From Symsagittifera roscoffensis (lineage: Eukaryota; Xenacoelomorpha; Acoela; Convolutidae): a DNA stretch of 64,000 nucleotides. The DNA lies in assembly GCF_963678635.1 (NCBI RefSeq), contig NC_087068.1:32754189-32818188 (forward strand), read 5' to 3'. A program made the position numbers and the translations under genes. How positions within the stretch are numbered: the first letter of the stretch is position 1; the number at the start of each line of letters is the position of its first letter. Of the stretch, positions 55,371 to 64,000 are shown piece by piece. The notes beneath the pieces are model-generated. The model was not told where the DNA came from. It did not search any database and saw only the letters and a list, made by a program, of their open reading frames with translations.

Positions 55371-57710
55371 TGTCGGTTGACAAAAGTTTTAAAAATCGAG
55401 CCGAGCCGTTCACATGATGAAACTTTTGAAAAGTTCATGTTATCTCTTCGTTTTATGCAACAAACCGTTTCATAAAATGATTGTTTTTCTGAGCAAGCAT
55501 TTCAGCAATCAAACATTGAAAAACTTTGGGTCATTTCATAGCTTAATCCATTCGAACTAAAAAAAATTCTGAGAAAGCCATTCAAGCAATGCAGCGTTGA
55601 CTGATGTTCCATGCCGCGAGTCTTTTCGAAAAAAATTCTCATTTCAACTAAATTTTTCATTTTTTATTAGATAGTTTGAAACAATTTGCAAAAAAACTGC
55701 TTTTTTTAGCAATCCATGAAAATTAAAAATGAGTTATTTCATGAGGCAAACTAATTCACCATCCTTTTTTATGCAAGCTTTTTAAGCGATGATACTTTGC
55801 CACAACTCAAGTTGTTTCATAAAAAGAATCGTTTCATCAAAAAGTTAAATTTCCTAAGCAGGTTATTCAGTCGTAGAAATAATTAAAGAATCGAGTCGCA
55901 AAATTTATAGATTTCCTAAGCGGGCTATTTAAACGATGAAACTTCAAAAAAATCCAAGTTAATTCATCGAGAATTCATCGAGAGTTTTTTAAGCGATGAA
56001 ATTTTGGAGTATCTTAAGTTATTTCATGAAACAAATCGATCTGGAAACATTTCATGCTCACAGAGCAAATAGAATTAACAAATACTAACGCCTTTCTGCA
56101 TGAACTTTTCAAGCATTGAACCTTTGAAAAAACATGTTATTTCAAAGAGCGAATCATTTCGCAAAAAGGAAAAATAAAATTTCTAAGCAAAATAATCTGG
56201 TAGTTTCCCTTTGCAAGCTTTTTGATTGAGAAAACTTCATGAAACCTCCAACTGATTTCATAGAGCAAATCGATTTGCAGAAAATTCATGTCTTTCTATG
56301 CAAATTTTTCAGCAATGGCAAGTTGTCAAAATTCAAGTTTTTGAGCAAAGTCGGTTCGCGAAAAAAATAATTTTTCAAGCACAGAAATTTTGAAAAATTT
56401 CAATTTATTTCATAGACCGAATCAATTCGCGGAAAGCGTTTCTTAGCAAGCTATTCAAACAAGGAAACTCCGGCAAATTCCAAAAAAAAGTTAACGAATC
56501 GGTTGGCAAAAAAATACATGTTTTCCATGCAAGCTTTTTGAACGATAAGGTTATTAAATAATTTGAGTTCTTTCAAAGAAAGAATCGGTTCGCTAAAAAT
56601 AAACGTTTTTCTATGCAAGTTTTTCAATCGATGAAACGTCATAAAAACTCAAGTTGCTTCATGAAGCGAATCGGTTAGCAAAATACTTAAATGTAACTAA
56701 GATAGTTGATGAAGCGTTGAAAAATTGAATAGATAGTTAATTCATAGAGCGAATAAGTCCGAAAAAATTAAATTTTTCATAGCAAGCTACTCAAGCGATG
56801 AAACTTTGAAATATTTCAAGTTCATTCATAGAGCAAACAGTTTCAAAAATTTTTGAATGTTTCTGTTCAAAATTTTCGAGCGATGAAACTATGAAGTATT
56901 TCAGTTGTTTTAGAAATCAAATCGAAGGTCGAAAAAAAATTTCTATGCAATCCTTTAAGTTTTTTCATTGATCAAATCAGTCCACTTGATGGTTCAATTT
57001 TTCACGCAAAATTTGCGACCGACGAAACCTTGAATTACCTGAGGTTATTTCATAGAACGAATAGATATGGAAGAAATTCAAACTCATAGAGCAAATCGAA
57101 TTGCAAAAAAAACTAACATTTTTCTATGCAAGCTTTTCAAGCGATGAAACTTTGGCAACTTTCGAGTTGTTTTATGAAACGAATCGGTCGGTGACAAAAT
57201 TCCAAGCAAGTTAATCAAGCATTTCTCAAGCAAGTTAATCAAGCGTTGAAATTGGCAACTTTTTCAAGTTAATTAATTCACAAAAAAAAATTAATTTTTC
57301 TTAGCAAGCTTATAAACCGATGAAACGTTAAATCATATCAACATATTTCGTAAACTGAATTGTTTCGAGAGAGTCTAAGTTTTCCCGAGCAGCTATTCAA
57401 ACAATGAAATTTAGAAATATTTCAAATTGATTCATAAAGCAAACTAGTTCGCTAAAAAAAAAATTCTAAGGCAAGCTTGTCAATTTTTGATGCAAGCTTG
57501 TGCAAATATAGACTGACTCGGTCCGCAATAAGTTCAAGATACACCAAGCAAGCTTTTCATGTGAAGAAAGTTCAAATTATTTCAAGTTGATTCAAGGGAA
57601 CGAATTGGTTCACAAAAAGTTTTTCTATGCAAGCTTTATGAGCAATTAAATTTTTAAATATTTCAAGTTTTTTCATAGCGTGCGGTTTGCAAAGAACTAG
57701 TTATTCTAAG
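55371..57710. repeat. Degenerate tandem repeat, units of roughly 60-180 bp
   Basis: The order AAGC(A/T)TTTTCAAGCGATGAAACTT, TTCAAGTT.TTTCATAGAGC, then AATCGGTTCGCAAAAA and TTTTCTAAGCAAGC recurs more than fifteen times with heavy divergence. Clear anchors are at 55,787, 55,933, 55,992, 56,622, 56,795, 56,880, 57,130, 57,310 and 57,405. Frames within it are shadows. It is an ageing minisatellite or satellite. Confidence 0.75.
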
Positions 57711-59104
57711 CCGGGAGGTTGCTGTCTTTAGTTAGTTCGTCTGACGCTGATATGAAACTTTAAACGCCAAATAATGGACAAAAAGAGGACAGGTACATTC
57801 TAGCCTCGAAGCTTGCATCAACAGCGTTCTTTTTCATTCCAAAAATTTTTTCGAATAATCCATTTCGAATGTTTTAAAATCTAGCATATTCTTGCTTGGT
57901 TTTCTCTTAAACGTTGAGCCTTAAGAAATGTCTTAAACATTTCACTCGACAAAATTAAAACTGCGTTCAGTTAAATAAATAATGCGTCCATAGCACATTC
58001 CGATTTTCATTTACTATATAAGAGGATATTTGCGATGATTTTTTTGCTTAGTTTTCCAGGCATTGTAATGTTACATCACTGCTGAAAGTAAAACTTCTAT
58101 ATTAAATTATCCCCTATCTAAAACCAGTTACATATTGAGTTTGAAGCTTGATCAAAACAACCCTATTCACATAAAAACATCCGTCTCCCCTCTCACTTCT
58201 AAAACATTTTGACCTTGAGTCGGGGATCTTCAAAGTGAGATATGATATACTATTCAATAAAAAACAGATACCACTAACGGTCATAAAATTCTGCATAACT
58301 CGATGCATTGCAAAAAAAAAGATTTTTTAATGGTTAAAATACTGATAAAATGTGTTGCCACTTTGCTCTCAGTGAAGTACTCATAAGACACATCATTGTT
58401 TCCAAATGACCCTGCCTTTTAAATCGGAGCCAGAAGTAGTAACTCGATATCTCTTCTCATTGATTTAAGAAAGTTATGAAGAAACTTGAATTAAGCACTG
58501 GCAATTCGAATCAAATCCATTTTCACACTATCTTTTAACATCTTCAATGCAAATGCGAAGTTCCTGACTTCAATTCACATGAGATATAATTTAAACTACA
58601 CAGCATCAAAAATACTCTTTTTTAAATTTCATGGCGAGTGATATTGCTCCAAAAGCTTAAGTTAAGTTAGAATTCGACAGATACCAATCACAAATATGCT
58701 ATATTGTCACAAATATCAATTCAGTGTTTCAAAGGAGCAAGATCGCGTCTAAGTTCGGTATTGCATGGACCAAATCGTCCAACTCATTTATCTCAAGTCA
58801 ACTATTGTCAAAATCAAAGCACAATGCTTAGGAGATGACTTACAATATAGCTGCAAGGGCACTGGTCCAATACACAAAAAAATCTGGCAACCAAAAATTG
58901 TAGAAAAAATGATCCAAATCACTCGAAAAAATGTAGTATCAAATGTGGCAGGTTAAACTATTTCTGATCAGAATACTAATTAAAATTGTTCAATTCAAGC
59001 AAAGCCAGTCTAAAATTCTAGTCTCCTCACAGCAATTCAGCTGTCGTCTTCTGCCTGCGGAACTGTTATGGTTTATGTTGTGATCACCACTTTGTGAGTC
59101 CGTT
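57711..59104. other. Non-coding DNA downstream of Nap1
   Basis: No recognised gene. The 63-codon plus frame at 58,765-58,956 has no domain. Part of this stretch would be the Nap1 3' UTR on the minus strand. Confidence 0.35.
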
Positions 59105-59318
59105 TTATTGCTGTTTGCAGTCTGGGTTTTTTCCGTCAGCAGCAGCAGCTGCTTGGCCCCGCTGACCTCCACGACCTCCAGCGGGGAACTTGGGGTAAGA
59201 GCCAGGCCCACTTTCTTCGTCATCGTCCTCGTCATCTTCGTCCTCGTCAAACTCTTCGTCGGAATCGTCCAGAGCCTCTCCGGTGAAATACAACACTGCT
59301 CTGGGCACCACTTGTTCC
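59105..59318 (-). CDS. Nap1: Nucleosome assembly protein 1, last coding exon
   Basis: NAP1 is a histone H2A-H2B chaperone for nucleosome assembly and shuttling. On the minus strand, TTAAACAG|G gives a splice acceptor, and the exon then encodes EQVVPRAVLYFTGEALDDS, the highly conserved end of the NAP fold. A long acidic tail of Asp/Glu (EEFDEDEDDEDDDEE), a Gly/Arg-rich stretch (AGGRGGQRGQ) and NPDCKQQ before TAA follow. CKQQ is a CaaX-type prenylation motif also found at the end of animal NAP1 proteins. The exon starts after a split Arg codon. Upstream exons are not seen within this window and must lie beyond large introns to the right. This is the only confident host gene here. Confidence 0.88.
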
Positions 59319-60460
59319 CTGTTTAACACATATTCAGCCAAATTATTGATAATTAGACAAGGCAGCAAGTGCAGGACGTTGAAAAATAAACAAAACACGA
59401 GTTTATTCTTCTAATAACTATTCCCAGCTATCGAAACAGAAAAACTGAAGCTGTCTTAATTTCCAGATGTTGTGCGATCGACAAAATTAGCCAATTTAGA
59501 AAAGATCACTTTTTTTGCATTTTGCCGATAAATATTATGATAAATCTCTTCCGTAAAAAAATCGCACATCAAATTTCGAAGGTCTATCCTCCAAAACGAA
59601 GCAAATGACAAAATCAAAGTTGTCCAAACAAAAAACTTGAAAGAACGGGGATATTTTTTCAAAAACCTATCTTGCTTTAAAGATGATTCATAAAGTAATC
59701 ACTTTTCGTGTAAAATCCCTTAAACCTCGGGCATTGCTCTTACCAATCATGGAGGATCTATGACAACTGGGATGGTTTAAGACGCGGCGATTTCAGATAC
59801 CTCAAGCACGTAAGTTATTGAGTCTGGTATTGTTTTAGAAATTTGAAAACTTGAAAAAAAAGGTCAGTCTTGAGATAAACTGGTCTAACCGCTTTGATTG
59901 TCAGACTAATTTACAGTGTGTGGAAACCTGGCTGACAGAAATTCAGCCAAAAATTGAACACTTGTAGATTTGTCAGTCCTGGAAAATAGCCCAAAATTTG
60001 CTTAGAGAAAGTCTTGAAACATAGCCAACACAGTTGGAAAAGAGTCAATGAACGCAAGGAAACACCAAAGCTACTGACTTCTTCATTGAAAAATCAATAA
60101 ACTATATGGCCTCAAAATATGGCCTTTCGAATTTCAAAAAACTATATGGCCTCAAAATTCTTTGAATTTCAGGTGATATTGTTCAAGTTCAAATTATGAT
60201 CGACACTTTTTTGATAAAACACGGCCAATTTGAGGAAACTGGATCAAAACGTAAATCTGAAAATTTAAATCCACTTTCAAAACCAGGAACAGATCACAAT
60301 TTTTGTGACCTTTACATTTTGCTATTCGATAGAGGAAATTGTCTTCCTTTTACACAGAGGCGAAGCTGCACTTCGCAAACACTTGCGAGAACAGGACCAA
60401 AAAGCAGCTAAATCAAGTGAAATAAGAAGTAGAAAAAAGCCTCGAATTAGCAAAAACTCG
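59319..60460 (-). other. Probable Nap1 intron sequence
   Basis: Non-coding by inspection. AAAAACTATATGGCCTCAAAAT occurs twice at about 60,098-60,160, a small local duplication. No upstream Nap1 exon was recognised. Confidence 0.45.
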
Positions 60461-60540
60461 GCTATGTGTAGGATTCGATTCCATGACCTACTGCAATCAA
60501 GACATTTGGAGTCTGTCGCACTATCCACTCAGCCACGCAA
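60461..60540 (-). tRNA. tRNA-like sequence, probably a pseudogene or SINE head
   Basis: On the minus strand an A-box TGGCTGAGTGG (60,535-60,525) is followed 43 bases later by a B-box-like GGAATCGAATCC (60,482-60,471). Between them GACTCCAAATGTC could be an anticodon arm with CCA. The acceptor ends (GCTTGCG and ATAGCCG) do not pair and the T arm is imperfect, so a working tRNA is unlikely. A tRNA-derived SINE would explain it. Confidence 0.4.
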
Positions 60541-61895
60541 GCTTAACAACCGACAAACACTCGTCACGAATAAAGCAGCTACAGATGCTAATAAATTGCC
60601 AATTCCATTCAGCAAAAGTGGCACCAAAGACAAAAAGACTCAATTTTGCAAGTAATAACTTGGAATATAACAAACTGAAGACATCCACACTAACTTTGCA
60701 TGTACCAAATTGCAAAGCATAAAGCCACTTATGTATAAATTATGCATTTCAAAAACTAGCGAGTATTGAGTTAGAAAATTTCTGAAATCCAGTTTTAATT
60801 TCTGTTATTTTGTTTGAAGCAAATCACTTTTTTCGGTTCATTTGATGAATTAAAAATGTATGAACAATTCTAAGTTATTACTATTCGAAAGTCAAAGCAC
60901 ATGGTATGAAAAAGCTGCCCCAAAAATGGCATCAATATTTGTGACTTAGGTTGGAAAACAAAGAAGGTTCCCACTAATACACTCTCTTCGCGAGTGTTAA
61001 CAAAAGAAACGAAGTGAAATTGAAAAGAAATCAAAAGTCCAACAGCGAAACCTCGAATTGCAGCTCGACAATTTACCCACCCCTGAAACACAAAAACCTA
61101 TAAACATGTTTTTGCCCTTGATGCGATGCAATATACGGTGACTAAATTCATATCACATTTGCTGACACCACTCAAGCCGATTAAACTTTTGAGCGAAAAA
61201 AAGTAGAGAGAAAGAAAATTTACAAAAAAAATAAACAATTTCAATATAATTCAACAATCAAGGCATAAACGTTAATATCAAAAACATCAATAAAAAAATA
61301 AGCCACAAATCTGGTACAAGATAATTGAATGCTTAACCCTCAAGGTCAGCGCGCGTGCTCTGCACTCTTCTTTTTTGTTGATCGTGGTCTTCTTACTGTT
61401 GATGTGAAACGCTTCGAAGGTCAAAAATTTAACTGAATCACGAGACCTGTCAATAATCTTCAAATCACACTCGCTCAAAGCGCCACAATATTAGTTCAGG
61501 TGTTCACTTCTGAACTTCACCCGACACCTTTGATTGCCGGACTGCTCGTCTGTCGCATAGCCTGGAGACAGACGAGCAGAATCCGCCCACCATGAGCTAA
61601 AGAAAGTGTGCACTGACAGGACTTTTCTTCCGAGACGGAGACGGGTGGTAGGGTGTCGAGTAGCCTACCTGACGTAGCTGGCGTGGCAACCAGAGCAAAC
61701 TGTTTCGCATACCACGACACTGTCAGTTCGCCTGCCTCTGAACTGCACAGCAACAAACATAGATAGTTTCGAAAGTCGTTGCGTATTCGTGTTACCGGAC
61801 AACATTGAACTGTCTCCTACTGTTTTTATCCTCAGCTTCCAATACCACGAAGTCACAGCCCGATTGTATCACGATTATGTACAAAAAAGGATGCC
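60541..61895. other. No supported gene
   Basis: Several 60-80-codon frames on both strands lack domains. 61,517-61,856 is locally GC-richer, with two overlapping minus frames (Ser/Ala/Val-rich) that I cannot identify. It adjoins the Penelope-like RT and may be its remnant. Confidence 0.35.
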
Positions 61896-62536
61896 ACCAT
61901 TCTATTACTGTCCCATCGTAAACTCCAAAATTGTATGTAGAGAGTTAGCTTTCTGAAGAATGTCAGAGGTTTTGCTGGAAGGTGCACAGCTTATCATATC
62001 ATCAACATATCTTCCAAAGAAGTTAGCATCAATGGTCTGTTCAAGCGGGTTGCATCCACACTGCCAACTGTTAGTAGACAAATTCTTAATTGTTTCAACG
62101 CTGAGACTGGTGCCCTTTCTATGATACCAACGCCTGTATTTAGTACATCTAATGCATTAACCTCTCTAAGTTACTTTTGTTTTGCATTTACCACAGAGAT
62201 ATTCGCCAGATGAAATTGCTGGGGATTATCACAAGCTATCGAACTTTCCAACTTGTTTATCCAAATATTGGCAAGAACAACAGCCAGAGCTGCTCCCATA
62301 GCTACCCCATCTTTCTTGGTGTACCATATCTCACCCGGCATAAGCCAGACGTTATTAACCGCAAGTTGCATCAGAGTGACAGATTTCTCGTCGAATATCA
62401 GACAGGGTGTCGAGGGCTGATGCGATAGTTTCATTAACAGGTACGTAAATGAAGAGGCTCTTGATATCTTCGTCCTCATCGAGCCGAGTTGATTTGAGAG
62501 ACTTTTTTGTGTTGAACTCGAATTACATTGTCCCAC
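61896..62536 (-). pseudogene. Penelope-like reverse transcriptase fragment
   Basis: The minus frame (62,536-62,171) shows YTKKDGVAMGAALAVVLANI, matching the 'DGVAMGSPL.P.LANI' motif B of Penelope-like elements. In a following frame FFGRYVDDMISC has the catalytic YVDD at 62,009-61,998, then ILEFTMGQ. These elements are unusual retroelements with telomerase-related RT, often with a GIY-YIG endonuclease at the C-terminus. No GIY-YIG motif is seen here. Only about 210 codons remain, interrupted by a stop near 62,170. Confidence 0.7.
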
Positions 62537-62741
62537 GTTTGGGACTTGTTTCTGTTTTTATCGATGTTTGAACCATTTATGCCTTGATTCTTACAACGTA
62601 CTTTAATGTATTTCTGATATTTCAAATTTTGTGATGATGGCGATTGTGTTAATCGAAAACGTTTAATACCATTGATGTTTTGCACTTATTATGTTGGGTT
62701 ATCAATGTGTTTTACCTTGAATAAATTTTGTTTTCTAAATT

Positions 62742-63161
62742 TCAGTTTTTTGTGCGCGGTGTGATGAAAAGATCTAAACGACAATTTAAACTTACGGCAC
62801 TTCCGATATTCATAATAAAATATGCAAAATGGAAAATATTTCTCTTCAAAAAATGAAAAACAAAAAAAATTTTAAAAAAAATTTCATTAGTTTTTTTCAG
62901 CGTTTCTTCCCAAGATGGCACTAAAAAAACTTTGAAAACTTTTTTACGAGACTTCTCAGGGCTTGAATAGAAAATCCATGGCTCATTTACTAACAACTTG
63001 CGAAAACTATCGCGCAACATTAAGCTGTCTCGTTCGCTCGAAAAAAGACAAAAATTCATAAAACTTGAAGCGGTTTTTCTCGACGCCGAGAAGTTTTTGG
63101 ACATTTTTTTTATGTCTTTCCAATCACGACAGATGGCGCTCATATATGATATGTCACTCAA
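62742..63161 (-). other. Unassigned 139-codon open frame
   Basis: ATG at 63,161 on the minus strand. The N-terminal half is Ser/Lys-rich (KKMSKNFSASRKTASSF), and the C-terminal half has Phe-rich sequence from A/T runs. No domain, splice or homology cue was recognised. It could be chance. Confidence 0.15.
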
Positions 63162-63424
63162 GCCAGTCCGATGATAATTTGCGTCTGATTTTGCCTGAAA
63201 AAAAAAACTGAAAAAACACCCGAATAAAAATTCTCCTCAATTTCAATAGTCCGAACAAAAAATATAGCAGGTCGTGCAAACAAAATAACGAAAGTTTCAA
63301 CCATAATTTTTCAGCGAACTAAAAAGCCGAAAAAAATTGACTTTTTCTCATGTTTAATTTTTGCATTTTATTACAAAAATTTGCCATGTTTCTAATCAAC
63401 ACGCGGTGTCCGCGTCATATTGTC

Positions 63425-63570
63425 TTGTACCTTTAAGGCTATCGCAAGTTTCATCGCTTTGAAAGCTTGCTTAGAAAAACCTCTGGAAGAAAACTGATAG
63501 TATTCGGAACCGATTCGCTGTTCGCAATAATTTGAATTAATTCAAAGTTTCATCGCTTAAATAGCTTGAT
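63425..63570. repeat. Inverted outlier of the 55.4-57.7 kb tandem repeat
   Basis: AAGTTTCATCGCTT occurs at about 63,447 and 63,546 with GAACCGATTCGC and AAGCTTGCTTAGAAAAA between. These are the reverse complement of the words that define the array at 55.4-57.7 kb. Confidence 0.65.
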
Positions 63571-63739
63571 TAGGAAAACTTCTAGCGGACATATTCACAT
63601 TTTAAAACAAACTAGCGCATGACTCGCACCTACGGTGCTTCAAAAAGATTCCTAAAACACGTACTAAAAAAGCGATATTTAATGCAACCGTGAAGATAAA
63701 CAGGGCTCATCTATCAGGGGTTTCTATTTCATACAAAAC

Positions 63740-63975
63740 GCCGTATCTCGAGAACCAAAAATTTTTGAGCAGATAAAATTAGAGGGCAGATTTGCTTCCC
63801 CATATTGAACCCTGACAGCATCCTACCATAGGGTTGAGAATTTAAATTTCTATTAGTTGTTTTTAAATCTAAGTTTTTTGAAAAATTATTGAAAAAAAAT
63901 TAGAAACGTCACATCTCGGAAAAAAAGCTACGAGCAGTTTGGGTTAAAGTCCAGGTTTTTACCCTGACAGTACAC
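63740..63975. repeat. Pair of ~170-bp diverged direct repeats
   Basis: The order (AC)GCCGTATCTCGAGAA / GTCACATCTCGGAAA, then GAGCAG, then CCCTGACAG is seen twice (about 63,740-63,820 and 63,905-63,972). Confidence 0.35.
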
Positions 63976-64000
63976 CTTGCATGTATCCAGACAGAACCCA

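Noticed and set aside
62742-63161. Upstream Nap1 exon
   Set aside because: The translation shows none of the NAP-fold motifs and is Phe-rich from A/T runs.

Overview
The window looks like AT-rich, repeat-laden nuclear DNA of an invertebrate animal. There are no prokaryotic operons or ribosome-binding sites. The recognisable content is eukaryotic: LINE, Penelope-like and Ty3/gypsy retroelements, splice-site-like signals, and the last exon of a nucleosome assembly protein 1 (Nap1) gene ending in a CaaX box. The species cannot be named from the sequence. A 200-base run of N (23,617-23,816) is an assembly gap.

Layout. 1-2,570: non-coding repeat sequence sharing a CCCTTCCGGATT motif, several perfect hairpins, and a diverged copy of a block found again at 10.8 and 20.8 kb. 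2,575-5,695 (minus): a decayed CR1/Jockey-like LINE (RRM-type ORF1, AP endonuclease, reverse transcriptase) ending in a GATATTGA-type microsatellite. 4,875-20,836: a nested tandem duplication. A 7,293-bp unit (LINE 5' end, an SGNH-hydrolase-like ORF, a degenerate RT, a PHD-finger ORF, a second SGNH-like ORF) occurs twice, and inside it a ~2.26-kb unit is itself tandemly repeated. 21.5-23.6 kb: dimeric repeats built on palindromes such as GCACAAATGTGC. 25.2-32.2 kb: two tandem copies of a non-coding element with long terminal inverted repeats, each carrying two internal hairpins. 32.2-34.7 kb: degenerate periodic repeats.

34,678-54,739 holds the most striking object: a ~20-kb LTR retroelement (LTRs 722 bp, about 4-5 % diverged by hand count) of Ty3/gypsy type. 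In order it shows a primer-binding-site candidate, a long leader with a splice donor, decayed gag (CCHC knuckle), protease, RT, RNase H and integrase, a hydrophobic two-helix ORF, a Pro/Ser/Thr-rich ORF, an Env-like glycoprotein with signatures I associate with chuvirus-type glycoproteins, and a further unrecognised ORF between env and the 3' LTR. Splice-acceptor-like sites sit just upstream of the extra ORFs, so the layout resembles a complex retrovirus. Frameshifts, nonsense codons and an in-frame 633-bp duplication in env indicate an old, inactive copy.

54.7-64 kb: an inverted repeat beside the 3' LTR, a degenerate ~60-180-bp tandem repeat (55.4-57.7 kb, with an inverted outlier at 63.4 kb), the Nap1 last exon (minus, 59,105-59,318) with an intron containing a tRNA-like sequence, and a Penelope-like RT fragment (about 61,900-62,536, minus). 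Apart from the Nap1 exon I find no convincing host gene. Most remaining open frames are short, AT-driven and unsupported.
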